Origin: Amyelois transitella
Taxonomy: Eukaryota > Arthropoda > Insecta > Lepidoptera > Pyralidae
DNA length: 64,000 nt
Direction of reading: 5' to 3'
Assembly: GCF_032362555.1 (NCBI RefSeq)
Contig: NC_083527.1
Location: forward strand, 2,914,001 to 2,978,000
Below the pieces are notes generated by a model, which had not been told where the DNA came from, ran no database searches, and worked only from the letters and a program-made list of their open reading frames with translations. Both the position numbers and the translations under genes were made by a program. Shown in pieces: positions 29,049 to 41,192 of this stretch (within the stretch, counting starts at the first letter, position 1; each line of letters opens with the position of its first letter).

Positions 29049-29215
29049 ACCAATATGATTTAGGTTTCCCTGCAAAGATTGCGGAGGTCAGATAGGAGAG
29101 TCTTCGTGTAAACACCTGACTCACCCAATTCAGGATCCTGGTCAAAGGCGCACCCCGGGCTCCTCTCCAGAGAAGTAGGTAAGTAATTGAGATTTATGTC
29201 AGGGGAAGAAATATA
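29049..29215 (+). mobile_element. tRNA-derived SINE, family 2, head missing
   Basis: GATTGCGGAGGTCAGATAGG and GCACCCCGGGCTCCTCTCCA. Confidence 0.75.
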
Positions 29216-29460
29216 ATATGGTACATTAATGAGCGCTCTATGCGAAATAGGAGCTCTATAATTGATCCCAAAAGTCTGTCATTATATCGATGCGAAATAG
29301 ATAATGTGTAGGTAGTATTGTAGGTATATGTAGATCATTAACATAAATAATATTGGAAAGTTTGATAAGTATCAGATCAAGTCGAAATATAAGTAGATAT
29401 CATGAGTAGGAGTAACTATGGTATCTGACTGCTTTATTTTAATGTTCTCACATTTCCATT

Positions 29461-29905
29461 AATCTAGACTGTTGGCTCTGTCTACCCAACAAGGGATATA
29501 GACGTGACCATATGTATGTATGTATGTACAGTTCCATGGGATTCTTCTTTTGAGCGATGGGCTAACAACCTGTCACCATTTGAATTTCGATTCTATCTTG
29601 AAGCCATACAGCTGAACGTGACCTCTCAGTCTTTACGAGATTGTTGGCTCTGTCTACCACGCCAGAAATATAGCCGTGAAAATACGTTTATACGTAAGTA
29701 TATTTATAGTTCGTTGGAGATAGCCCTTTTGAAACTTCGTTAGGAGGCTATTTGCCTAATAAGGGGAAAGGCTATGGATTTGATATTCTTATTTTAAGCG
29801 ATGGGCTAGCAACTTGTCACTATCTGATTTAAAATTCAATCATTAAATTGGACGTGTCTTTCTATTATTTTCGAGAATGTTGGCGCTGTTTACCCCGCCG
29901 CTGTT
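29461..29905 (+). mobile_element. Three consecutive SINE-like family 1 3' ends
   Basis: Three 3' halves in the same orientation: 29461-29530 (with TATG tail), 29534-29700 and 29748-29905. The last two are increasingly diverged. They look like successive insertions or a local duplication. Confidence 0.65.
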
Positions 29906-30911
29906 CAATTGCCTGAGTGTGAAGGTTTGCTCACGATGTTTTTTCTCACTGTAAGAGCAGGTTAGCGTTCAGACTAATGTATGTAAGTATACTTACTTAC
30001 AAAACTTAGAAAAAAGTCACTGAAGTAGAATTTGACCTTTGTTCACGCTTTTGATCCGATCCACCTTACTTACCTACTATACAAACTTTGATGATATAAA
30101 TACTTACGGTCTAGACAGAGCCAATAAGGCTAAGGTAGTTACAGGACTCGAAGACTACGTTAAGTTCGATGGTTTCACGAAACTAACCACTTCTACCGCA
30201 ATAAAATTAGCCCAAATTTCAAGTTTAACAGTGAAATATACTGTGCCTATCAATTATTTAGTCCGTTTAAAAAATAAACTGAGCCACAGACGCCCACAGC
30301 AGACAAATTCCCAAATCGTGAATTGAAATAAGAGGAAAGTCACGATTCCAGCCAAAGTACCAAAGTGCATATTAACTAAGCTAGCCGACGAAATGATAGC
30401 CCAAAAACTCATAATTGCAACTTATAGAGGCAGCCTGTTACACCGAGGCGTAAGATTTGAACAAAGTGTAAAAATCTGCTCTCACAGCGAACATTTCAAA
30501 CGTAGAATCGGACTTACACCTAAGAGTGTTAAGCCGATTTTTATGATTTCAATGACTTTAAAAAGAAAGAAAAGAAGAAATAAGTGTAATAATTTCTTAT
30601 AAAAATATTTATACACAAAAATTGTAGTCAACTTGCAAGTAAACAGCTTTTGTTGGTGGAAAAAATTGAGTTCTATTCTTTCTGTGCATCTCTTACTGTA
30701 CTTGCTGGTAAGTCTCAAACTTATTTTGCTCTGATTGGAATATGGGTCTAAATATTTCATACTTTAGTCTCTTTCTAACATGTATTCCTCTTAAAATTTT
30801 AATTGTAGAAAATAATTGACGGCAGAACTGAGTATTCCTGAAAGCGACTGGTCATTTAAGAGAAAAACTGGCAGCAGCATTACACACGTGACGCCGTTTT
30901 TACGCGATAAT

Positions 30912-30959
30912 CTATTGCTGTCCCGTTTCACGTCATAATAAAAATCGAAACAGCGATAG
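30912..30959. repeat. Small hairpin repeat
   Basis: CTATTGCTGTCCCGTTTCAC..CGAAACAGCGATAG, a 10-bp imperfect inverted repeat. Confidence 0.55.
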
Positions 30960-31266
30960 TTTCGTGCGCGAAAAAAACTGCTTAATCGCTTATCTGACTG
31001 CACTAGATGTTCTGCCAGTGCACTAGAAAGTCATGACGAAAGACTTATAGTGAGGAAAGCTATGACCACTTTATCGTGATCACGACCGCCCTGCCAAGAG
31101 CGTAGCGACAAAGAAGAAAAAATATGTCAAGAAAAGAAGTGTCGGTGTGACTGCATGGCGACTTATTAGCGCATTCCGAGCGGAAACCTTACAATTTATC
31201 AGTTTAGGCCGCCCTGCATTAGCCCTGGGTTCCCAAAGGAATCGTAAAGATTGTCACGCGATGTCT

Positions 31267-31314
31267 TGACGTGACGTGCGTGATTTGACGTGATCGGCCC
31301 TGTCGCCTGACGTA
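31267..31314. promoter_or_regulatory. Cluster of four TGACGT half-sites
   Basis: TGACGTGACGTG (31267-31278), TGACGTGA (31286-31293) and TGACGTA (31308-31314), the cores of CREB/ATF and unfolded-protein-response elements. No gene start is recognised next to it. Confidence 0.35.
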
Positions 31315-31529
31315 TGCATTTGATTTTTTAAATTAGGGTACGTCTTAAGCAGTGTTAGTCTCGGGTTGAGTCTGGAGTGGAATAAGTCTCACGCTTATTC
31401 TAATTTCACAACTATTTATATATTTAAAAGTAAGACTTTGTGACTACCGCGCAGTTTGAAAAGTCAATTAAGGTAAATAAAAAAATTATGAACATATTAC
31501 ACAATAGAGACTACAATAAATAATATAAA

Positions 31530-31783
31530 TAAATAAATATAAATAAATATATACGGGACAAATTACACAGATTGAGTTAGCCTCGAAGTAAGTTCGAGAC
31601 TTGTGTTACGAGATACTAACTCAACGCTACTATATTTTAGTATAAATACTTATATAGATAAACATCCAAGACTCAGGCCAATCAGAAAAAGTTCTTTTCT
31701 CATCATGCCCTGGCCGGGATTCGAACCCGGGACCCCCGGTGTCACAGACAAGCGTATTACCGCTGCGCCACAGAGGCCGTCAC
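31530..31783 (-). mobile_element. tRNA-derived SINE, family 3, full length
   Basis: On the minus strand the head GGCCTCTGTGGCGCAGCGGT contains the A box, and GGGTTCGAATCCCGG the B box and a perfect 5-bp T stem. The body goes through AGTTAGTATCTCGTAACACA to an AT-rich end with AAATA repeats. The acceptor and anticodon stems do not pair properly, so this is a SINE head and not a working tRNA. Confidence 0.8.
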
Positions 31784-32174
31784 AATCACAGAAGTCTACC
31801 CAAATAGTGATTTGGATAGCTTCCTTTGTTAATTTTTTTCTTCTTAATAGAGACTTTGAATAATTAATTCAGCAGTTAGTTGAAGTTACAACATAAAAGG
31901 CTTTTTTTTAGGATGTTTAATTTCCTTGATTTATACGCTGGCGTACTTTAGTTGCATCCTATACCTGGTGACTTGATTACAGAAGTCCGGGCAGGCCCTG
32001 GTATGTTAATGGCATCAATTTAGACAAATTTGACACCAAAATTGTTAAATTGCGTTCAACGGCACTATGCCGTGTTATGTAGTGATTTACTGAAACTGTG
32101 ATTTTATCGTTTCGTGATCACAATGAATTTATTTATATGTATGTTACACAAGCTTAAGTCCGCGGCTTCGCTTT

Positions 32175-32232
32175 ATACATATAATCTCGTCATTATCCCT
32201 TTCGGGGTAGACAGAGCCAACAGCGATGAAAT
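32175..32232 (-). mobile_element. SINE-like family 1 terminal fragment
   Basis: AATCTCGTCATTATCCCTTT followed by CGGGGTAGACAGAGCCAACA. Confidence 0.7.
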
Positions 32233-34305
32233 TTGAAACCGTACATTACACTATTTATTCAGCTGCCATAACAGCTCGACCACCACCGCCTATATGTATA
32301 ATACTAAGTACCTATTATATAATACTAATCCCTAAAGGGACATAGAGAAAATTCGTTTGTTAATGTTTCCTTCATAACGATTATGATAAGGAAATTTAAT
32401 TGTAATGTCAAGTTCAGTGGAAATATGACTTAGAGCTATTTATGCATAACTTAGACGTTTATATAATAGCTTCAGTATAAAATTAACTGGATCGTAATCT
32501 TGTGTCTTGGCTATTGCATTAGAAGAGTGCGGATATACATATGTTTTGTTATAGGTAAGAGTGGGACACATGATGATGATGTTACTTGATGTGAAATACG
32601 GTGTAGTGCTGCACGCTCCTTATTAATATTCGAAAATAAAGAATGTTGCCATTTGCCCGCAGGGACGGGAGTTTTTGAGATAGGGATGTAGATTTCTAAC
32701 TGGAATCACTATTTATATCGATATCTCTCATATTATGGTACCTATGACGAAAACTTCGGCACAACAGATTTAACATAAGTGGCGTTATAATATGACTCAT
32801 ATTATGTGACTTGTTCTGAAGCCAGAGTTTCGGCTGGGACCACAATCCTGAATTAGGTTAGTCAGTTTTTTATACAAAACAAATCCTGCCTCACCTTAAG
32901 GCGAACATAATTTCGGTAATGAGTCATCCAGTTTCCTGAAAATTTGAAATTTTCCTGAAAATACCCGTATTCACCGTAAATTGGTAGATAATCAATCGTC
33001 CTAATGTACATTTCAATAAAAGTAGAGTCATTAGTATATGAGAGCGACGTGGTGGGATTTAAAGCTGGATTTACACCATGAACTCTTTTTCTAATCTTTT
33101 AGGCAACAGTTAGACCACCGACGTTCTACACATAGCATTCTCGATAAACTTATATAAATTTATCGACACCTCCCATCACTACATCACTGGCCAGCAGTCT
33201 CGATGGTGAGCGATAGTAGTGGTCGCGCCGCGGGCCGAGTACGCGCCACCCTTTCATTTTCTAATTATACAACTGGCAACACCGAGAGGCCCGTGCGCGA
33301 CCGCTCGTAACTTCTTCAATTTTGAATTTAGAATTACGGAGCATTATGGTCTTGTCTGCGGAGGTGGACGATTCGCAATTTTGCTCAGAGAACGGTTGTC
33401 TTTTTTTTAACAACTCGTCCACTGCGTAAAAACTTGCCACATATAGTGTACATAAAGCTTAAAATTATAATAGGATAGACGAAGAGCACTGAAATTAAAT
33501 GTCCGATGCTGTAAAGAAACAATAGGGTTGGATAGAGGTCACTGATTTGAAATTAGGTAGGTACTAATATAAGTACGTAAACTTCCCACTACAAATGACT
33601 GGAGACGCTAGAAATTTTTATAAAGACGACCTCAGAGAAGAAGAAGAAGGGTAGGCAACTAGATTATAAGTGGTTAGACTAAGACCACCTCATGTACATC
33701 TGAATTAAACCTAAGTTTCTATGTGAAATTCTAATTTTATATTTATACAGTACCAAATACAAAAGTAGTCTCAAGTTGTTTCACATACTTTTTATGCTGA
33801 AACGTAATGGCGGATTCATATTAATAAATAGCTTCTTATTTTGTCGGACTTCAATGTCTAAAGATGCCTGAAGGGCCGGATGGGACAGCGGACGGCAGAC
33901 CAGGAGACGGGACCACTGTTATAAAGAAAATAATAAAAAAATTACGTGTTGGAAATATGTAGATGTAAATTTTGAAAAGATACTTTACAATGATAATTAA
34001 TATGATAATTATTTTTGTTTTATATAGGTTACTCGTGTCATTTTTAAAGACACTATTAGTACTATACTTACTTAACAATTATAAAATCTACTAAGTAAGT
34101 ATATTATTCTGAAAAACTTCGAGTGATACATTCATTTACATTTTTTAAATTTGAGACTTGTCTTCTTCTTAGTCGAACACTCTTGTCAGAGTGGTCGTGG
34201 TTGCGCAGACGAGGTACACGGAGTGGTGTTCGGCGGGTCGTATTCTTTCCCGAGGACTGTTCTCTCAGTAATGTGCTTCCATTTCAGCCGGTTACAGACG
34301 TTGCG
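32233..34305. other. Intergenic, no gene recognised
   Basis: Apart from the weak promoter-like site at 33150 nothing is identified. Confidence 0.4.
33150..33205 (+). promoter_or_regulatory. Possible TATA promoter and tiny exon
   Basis: TATATAAATTTAT (33151-33163), then about 40 bp later ATG directly followed by GTGAGC (33206). The next 100 bp are GC-rich. Could be a first exon ending in its start codon; weak. Confidence 0.25.
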
Positions 34306-34545
34306 AGTACTCTAGACTATGGTATGGTCTATCATGGTCCAGTACACTCGAGACTTGTGCTAGGGGATAAACTGAGGGAAACTATATTATATGAACATCT
34401 ACAGAAATCTAAGAATATTGTTCCGATTCGATTCCGACCAATCAGTAAAGCTTGCTTTTCTCATTTCATTCCACCATGACCTGCAGGGAAATGGAGCAAT
34501 ACTATAAAAACACAATTCACTGCGCCAAACAGGCCACATGCTCTT
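34306..34545 (-). mobile_element. Decayed SINE family 3 copy
   Basis: GAGTACTCTAGACTATGG, CCAATCAGTAAAGCTTGCTT and CACTGCGCCAAACAGGCC keep the order of the 31530-31783 copy with many changes. The frame at 34123-34479 overlaps it and is not a gene. Confidence 0.45.
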
Positions 34546-34999
34546 AAACAATTTGTGATAATTCATAGGCCGTTTCGATGAATTATCATAATTTTTCTTC
34601 AAATTCGAATTATCACTACTAGATAATAGTGGTAATCCGAATTTAAAGACTTTTACTGCTTAAGTGGCAAAACGTCTATACACTTTTGATTTGTTTCTTT
34701 TATAACTATGTACTATTTTCTTGTTACTGTGTAAATTTTTATGCAATAACGATATTACAAACAAACAAATACTTTTCAATTATCTCCTTACATTTTTTTT
34801 CCTTTTAAGTCCATGAGAGCATTAGGCAGGTGAAGATAAATAAAACCAAAAGAAAGGCATTGCCCGCCAGCGAAACAATAAACACTTTGACGTTGCAAAA
34901 CGAGAGAGTTGGATCGGGGTTTGATCGGCGACTTATATCCTAAAGTGCGACTATTTAAAACTATTAACGGTGGCAATTCACGCAAATTAAGATTATTAT

Positions 35000-35246
35000 A
35001 TACGTACATACACATGATAACGTCTACATCCTTTGCGGGGTAGACAGAGCCAACAGTCTTGAAAAGACTGATATGCCAAGTTCTCGCTTTTTGGCTTGAT
35101 GATAGAGTTGAGATTCAAATAGTGACGGGTTGCTAGTCCATCGCTTAAAAGAAGAATCCGAAATTTATAAACCTGTCCCTTAGTCGACTTTTACGACATC
35201 CATGGGAAAGAGAAGGAGTGGTCCTTTTTTTGTTATTGGTGCCGGA
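35000..35246 (-). mobile_element. SINE-like family 1, nearly full length
   Basis: GGGGTAGACAGAGCCAACAG (35037-35056) to TTTTTGTTATTGGTGCCGG; inserted on the complement strand. Confidence 0.85.
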
Positions 35247-36080
35247 AAAACAATACACAGAAGAAGTACAATGACTCTGAACTTTTTCTCTTATGGTAAT
35301 GTAAAACATCATGAAACCTGTATATGAATTAGAACTGTTAAATATTTGCACAATCCTCCAGTCCAGACGTAGGATTGGTAGTTAACATAGGTCAGGTTCC
35401 CCTGCCAATGTTGTGGAGAGTATCAGATAGGAGTTACCCAGATATTATACCTGTACTTTAAACTGTACTGGTTGCCAGCCCATCACCTGTTCAGAAAGAC
35501 TTTCTTACTAAATTACATATGTGACTATCTATTTTAATATATTTATTGCATATTTTATCTATGATCGCTCAGTAAATCTATGCCCTTAGGTTCCAAAGAG
35601 CAACGCGCTTCAGAACTGACCTTCTCAGTGAAAACTCAATCTATGGCTTGATTAATTGTCTAAAACAACTATAATTAAACATTTAATCACTCTGCCTTTA
35701 AAGTAATGGCCGTATTGTTACATCGGAATGATGACAGGTGGCGCCCAGAGCGTTGTTGGATATTATTCAAATATCGATGAAGACTAGCAACAAATTAATA
35801 TTGTATTGTTGTAACTTAGCTCAATTGTTTCGACAACGATTCCAATTTTCAAAGTTATAACAAAAAATTTTTTTTTTCAATTTTTGTCTGTCTGTTCGTC
35901 TGGTTTGTCTGGTCGTTATAACTTTGAAACTACTCAAAAGACACTTTAAAACTACATCTGACACCGAATCTATCTATTGGAATTAATATCCACTGGAGCC
36001 GCACACAATAAGTGAACACTAAAAGCATATTTTTTTACATCGGATATTGACATATTTTTTGACGGGTTTTATGTACGTCT

Positions 36081-36432
36081 GTGGTCGATCGGGAAGGTGC
36101 CCGGTTAAAATGCGTGATGCGTAGACAGGCACGGGTTCAAATACCACCTCGGCCATGTACCAATGAATATTTTAGAAGTTATGTACTTTAGTTAGTATAC
36201 TAACCGATACTCTTACGGTGAAGCAAAACATCGTTAGCAAACTTGTACATTCAGGCAACTCAATTTGTAACCATGATCGATCCAATACGAGTAAGGTTTA
36301 CCTGCAAAGGTTGCGGAGGTCAGATGAAAGTCGCTTCGTGTAAAAATCTGACAATCCAGGATCCATGGTCCAGGATCCAGGGGTGACAATGCAACCAGGA
36401 CTAAAGCCAAGAGGAAGAAGATTCTTTGGAGG
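36081..36432 (+). mobile_element. tRNA-derived SINE, family 2, nearly full length
   Basis: A-box-like GGTCGATCGGGAAGG and B box GGTTCAAATACC (36134-36145), then GGTTGCGGAGGTCAGATGAA. An internal stretch around CCAGGATCCATGGTCCAGGA is locally duplicated. Confidence 0.8.
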
Positions 36433-36689
36433 AAAATAAAAGTCCCTGAGCATTATGAAACACCTCCATCGCCTGATCAACCTAAGAACTAAACTAAAGA
36501 ATAATATTTTTTACAGCTATATATAGGTACATTGATAACATCGATACATATAAAAAAAGCATGTGTAATTTATCTTAAGCCTCAGGTGCAGCTAACCATG
36601 TGAAGGATATTACATGTCACAAACAAGTTCTAAGCTAAAGACATCCTGTGATTTTGACATCAAAAAGCGCGGGCGAAAATTCAACCGTA

Positions 36690-36770
36690 GACAATTTTGC
36701 GCGCGAAAGATCACTATCTCATCTGTGGTTCGGTCACGTGACCCGCCCTCTGGCGGTCACGTGACTATGT
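36690..36770 (+). promoter_or_regulatory. Promoter-like cluster: E2F-like site and two E-box palindromes
   Basis: TTTGCGCGCGAAA (36696-36708) followed by two perfect copies of the 10-bp palindrome GTCACGTGAC (36733-36742 and 36756-36765), 23 bp centre to centre. Cores of this kind bind bHLH-zip factors (USF, MITF/TFE, Max). It lies about 145 bp before the candidate start codon at 36909. Confidence 0.55.
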
Positions 36771-36908
36771 TTGCATAGGGATAGGCCCTTTATTAACTTC
36801 GTGTAGGCATACTCACAGTCAAGAACTTATATGCTAGTGTAGTATGGTAGGGTTTTAACAAATCGATTCAATAGGGCAGCGAACCGTACTTCATGGTAAC
36901 ATACCTTC

Positions 36909-37123
36909 ATGGTTGATAGGTATATCTATGAGAAAGGAAAATACCAACACAAATATAATATATGTATATAGTCGTACTTTAGCCTGTAATCTATTATATC
37001 TAAGTATATTAAGTAACATAATTATTATTCATATTTTTTTACAGTTATCGCACCACCCGTACAGTACATACATCTCAGTTTGGTCCAAAGGTTCCACTGG
37101 CAGACAATGCCTTGTGGCATAAC
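36909..37123 (+). CDS. Candidate start of an unrecognised gene (two exons, partial)
   Basis: Exon 36909-36919 (ATG, 3 codons and 2 bases, donor GTATAT) joins in frame to 37045-37123, which has a pyrimidine-rich acceptor ending TTTTTTTACAG and a perfect GTAAGT donor. Together they read MVDSYRTTRTVHTSQFGPKV, then PLADNALWHN, and end in phase 0. The second exon alone is well supported by its splice sites. The tiny first exon is inference from phase and from the promoter-like cluster just upstream. I do not recognise the protein. No further exon was found downstream in a repeat-rich region. Confidence 0.35.
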
Positions 37124-38485
37124 GTAAGTCCATCTGTTGTACATTTTACGTGCATAAAGTATAAATAAATAATTACATTTTAATGAAATTCTTATGTTGT
37201 TGCACAATTAAATTATATGCAAGTTTTCTCACGTTATATCTTTAAAACTACACAACGGCTTTTAATTTTATTTATTTATTTTTATTTAATTTTTGATGCA
37301 GATTTCGCCTCCTCTAATGTTTTATAGATTTTATTATTATAAATATCAACGTCAATAAGGCATATTATCTCCTCTCTATAAAAAGAAGAGAGAAGATAAT
37401 ATGTATGCCGCTATATCAACGTCCGTTTAAAGACCCATAGGACGATAGCAAAAAGACTTATTTCATGACGATTTTTCTTTCAACATAATTTGTTCGCACT
37501 TTAGCTAAGAGTGCATATTCACAAAACGGTATCCGCTAATAAGCTGCAAGCCTGCAGGGTGACCCACTATAATCTGTATTGTCAACATTTCGCGCCAATT
37601 CTCTCTGACACTTGACATTCGCCGAGCTATAATCCCGGAGGATTAATGGAGCTATTTCTGTTTGGATGCGGCAATTTTTCACTTATTTTAATTATGAGCT
37701 TTTATTTCATAAAGTGTTTTGCAGTCGTGATATATATTTCAAGCGTGGGAATCTTTCTTCTACTGTTCTAGCGTCTACTCTTGTTGCGTCTATCTTGTAA
37801 TATATATTAATTCAATTAAAATTGTATCTATAAATCCATGATAACAACATAGCTTCTCGCCTTATAAGGCGGCGCCTACAAAAACTAGGTCAACCCAGGC
37901 TTAAGAAGAAAATTGAATTGTAATCTTACAAAGACAAAAAAACTACTACAAATCACTGAATAAATTGATCAGTTTATAGTTGATTATCACACATTTGTAA
38001 AGGCAAATCCCCAACCTTAAAAAATCATTAGAATAAAAAATAACTAATAAAATTAAATAAGAAAATATACCGCATCCACCACCATCATCCTCTACGGTGT
38101 TTCAAAATGAACAGCACTCGAAGAGTGTTGATTTTTGTTCTCAATGTCTCCGATATAATTCCATACGCTTTCCCACCGGTGGTCCTGAGGGAGTGGGCTA
38201 ATAGTAAGCCTGTTAGGCCCTCTGCGGCCCCAGAATTACGGGATCCATACATGATTACGGAGAAAACTGGATTTTTGCAATTTATTTTATTGTATTAAGT
38301 TACATTGGTGGTTATATGTTTTGATCATTTCCTGAGTAGGTAGAGAATGCTTTTAGGAACATTTCATCTATATGCTTAAAGGTACAATAAAGATTTTAAA
38401 ACCACGTAAAAATCAGAAGATAAGTACTTTCGAGTATTTTATGTTTTACTCTGCACCTAGTCCATATTTAGTCAAGGTAGGTATT

Positions 38486-38522
38486 TATTAAATATATACG
38501 GGAAAAATTACACAGATATGTT
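38486..38522 (-). mobile_element. SINE family 3 tail fragment
   Basis: AAATATATACGGGAAAAATT then ACACAGAT matches the family 3 end. Confidence 0.5.
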
Positions 38523-38547
38523 ATTTACAATAATGACTTATATATAC

Positions 38548-38632
38548 ATAAAATCCTCGCGCCTCTTCCCGGAGGGGTAGACAGACACATCTTTCCACCT
38601 CCAAGATACTTCTTTCGTTTCGTACTTGACCA
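38548..38632 (-). mobile_element. Degraded 3' end of the RTE-like LINE
   Basis: Begins with a complement of the GTGATTTTATG end and contains TTCCCGGAGGGGTAGACAGA; it decays after about 80 bp. Confidence 0.65.
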
Positions 38633-39350
38633 GACCTTTCGCCAGTTATGTGACCATGTTAAGTTAGTATTCACAAAAAGACACACTTCATTCCGCAATA
38701 TATATTAGGTACTTAGTTCTGTAAACTAACCGAAACAAATTCGACCATAAAAAAGGACCACGTCATCAAAACTCAGATAACAGGCATCATTACGAAATCT
38801 GCATAACTGCATTCCCTTTGCGGTATTGTCGCGGGATCGATTCCCGGAGGGCCAAAATTTATAACTAAAAATATAAATAAATCCCATAAAATTAGAACTC
38901 AAATTTTAATCTTATGCTAAGTAGCATAAAGTATAATTTTATTTGGGAAATGTTGTCGGTTACATCTTTTTGATAGGTGAATCAAATATGTCACCCCTAT
39001 AGTTATTATATGCAAATAATACGCATAATTTAGGGTTGCCCTATTCGTGTTTTATCTATTTATCTGTGAAATGGCTCAATTAGGAATGCCCATGCAAATG
39101 TTATCTAAAGCGGTATGAAATATGCTAAATGATTTATTGCGATATTTAGGGTGTCGTAAAATTGTTTGATCTTACGATTTCTAATGTGTGTACGAGTATG
39201 ATAGAAGTTCATAAATGTGGTTCTCAGCACACTTTACTACATACGTACTAGGCGCACATAAATTTCTAAGAGCTCTCACTGAGGATAACCTCAGCGGTCA
39301 GCGGATAACCAAGTTGTCAGTTATAATCAGTATACCTACAGGGCGAGTTG

Positions 39351-39517
39351 AGCCGTTTGGCTTGATGGACCAGCATGTAGCAGCGGCTGTTGTTCGCCAT
39401 TACGAAACGAAAGAAAGAAAAATCTCAAAGAAGAATCTCAAGTTTATAAGTCTATCCCTTATCTACGCCTTTTATGACTTTCATGGGAAAGAGCTGGAGT
39501 GGTCCTATTCTTTTTTT
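39351..39517 (-). mobile_element. SINE-like family 1, 5' half
   Basis: Complement of body and 5' part (AAGAGCTGGAGTGGTCCTAT), without a TATG tail. Confidence 0.7.
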
Positions 39518-40389
39518 TGGTAGGGGTCTTTTTGGCGGGTAGGGGTTTAAAAAAAAAAGAGCAACGATGACGATAATCTGTGCCTATATTACCCTGAATT
39601 ACCAAAACCACACAAGTCGTTTCTAAGAAAACAAATGAAATAAACCTTTACAAAAACTACAAAATTTTAAAGCGGTCACACACGTTCATAACCATTAGCA
39701 CCAACAAAAACGATTACAACCACTAATCTATAAGCTAAATAAATCAAGAAAAAAGCAAACACACGACTATTAATATCTCTATCCGTATACTTAAATTTGG
39801 AAATGCGACGATAATTACAGTTTTCGGACGTAACGTTCGAAAATTAAAAGAGTTGGAGCGTTCAAAAACGGGCACGTATCATTATGTTTGTTGCATTATT
39901 TTGTTCTTATTCTGACGCGACCTCGGGTTAAGTCGGGTCACGACACATCCCAATTAAGGGTGATTAGCCGTTGTAATTTATTGAGTGCGTTCAGAAACGC
40001 TTGGCTGCGGCCTGCTTTGTACCTTTGCCGTGTCGTGGCTTGGCGCCAAAATATCTTTAGGTGTTGATTTGCGAAATACCGTTGAAGAATGAATGTGAAT
40101 GTTCTTAAATGGCCAGTGCCAAAAATAATATTTGCGTTTTTTTTTATATGTAGATATTGTATAAAATTGCATTGGGTTTCTATAATATATGTATAGTTAT
40201 ATAAAAATTTATGAAAAGTTTGTAAATGTAAACATGACATCAAAGATTTATAATCGTAGGCGGTCATAAATCAGAGCAATCTTAACTGAGTTTGTAGTCA
40301 ATCACCTGTCAATACAACTAGAAAGCCTAAAGCTATATTTGCAAATAATAATTTTTTTAGCCTTTCTAAAAACAATTTAAATTTGTGTG

Positions 40390-40576
40390 TGTGCCAGATT
40401 TTTGGCTTCCCGCGCAAATTGTAAAAGTCAAGCAAGGGAGAGAAACTTAAACTTGAAATTCAACTTTTGACGGGTTAGCAATTTCAATTCCATCATTACG
40501 TATGCATACACTGCTGTTGTCATTTGAGTCTTTTCAAAACTAATGGCACAGTCTACCCCGTTATAGAAAAGTGATG
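40390..40576 (+). mobile_element. SINE-like family 1, heavily diverged
   Basis: AGCAATTTCAATTCCATCAT and CAGTCTACCCCGTTATAGAA remain. The young LINE copy (40592) inserted at its 3' end. Confidence 0.5.
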
Positions 40577-40591
40577 GGTGTATGTTAATAC

Positions 40592-41192
40592 ATACATACA
40601 TACATACATAAAATCACGCCTCTTTCCCGGAGGGGTAGGCAGAGACTACCTCTTTCCACTTGCCACGATCTCTGCATACTTCTTTCGCTTCGTCCACATT
40701 CATAACTCTCTTCATACAAGCTCGGCGGTTTCGGGTACTTTTGACCTGACCCTTTACCAGGACGTCCTTAATTTGATCAAGATACGTTCGTCTAGGTCTT
40801 CCCACTCCGACCTTTCCCTCCACACTCTCCTTGTATATCTGCTTAGTCAACCTGCTTTCATTCATCCTCTCCACATGACCGAACCATCTTAACATACCCT
40901 TTTCTATTCCTGTAACTACATCTTCTTTCACATCACAACATTCCCTTATCACGCTGTTCCTTATCCTGTCACTCAATTTCACACCCATCATACTCCTTAA
41001 CGCTCTCATTTCCACTGCATTTATTCTGCTTTCATGCTTCTTTTGCCATACCCAACTTTCACTCCCATACATTAATGTCGGGACCAACACGCCCCTGTGC
41101 ACAGCCAGTCGAGCCTTTTTGGATAGTTTCTGACTGCTCATAAAGGCATGCAAAGCTCCATTCACCATGTTCCCCGCGTTCACTCTCCTTTT
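40592..41192 (-). mobile_element. Short 5'-truncated copy of the same RTE-like LINE, with target-site duplication
   Basis: Bounded by the 14-bp direct repeat GTGTATGTTAATAC (40578-40591 and 41193-41206). It holds the last 188 codons (from VNAGNMVNGALHAFMSS to GKEA and stop), 3' UTR and TATG tail. The translated part is the same residue for residue as the end of the 56.1-kb copy, and the stretches I compared base by base were identical too. Confidence 0.92.

Larger units (their letters stand above)
37124..40389. other. Possible intron of the 36.9-kb gene or intergenic
   Basis: Small repeat fragments only. A GC-richer block at 39900-40080 with overlapping minus-strand frames is not recognised. 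Confidence 0.35.

Noticed and set aside
31699..31783. tRNA gene on the minus strand
   Set aside because: The B box and T stem are perfect, but acceptor and anticodon stems do not pair, and related heads at 24.4 and 19.7 kb show it is a SINE head.
34123..34479. 118-codon frame
   Set aside because: Overlaps a decayed SINE family 3 copy.
38809..38850. tRNA-like B box (GGATCGATTCC)
   Set aside because: No A box or cloverleaf around it; probably a chance match or a worn SINE piece.
39938..40267. 109-codon minus-strand frame
   Set aside because: Another frame over the same GC-richer part is equally open, and neither shows a domain.
40578..40892. 104-codon plus-strand frame
   Set aside because: Antisense of the LINE copy at 40592-41192.
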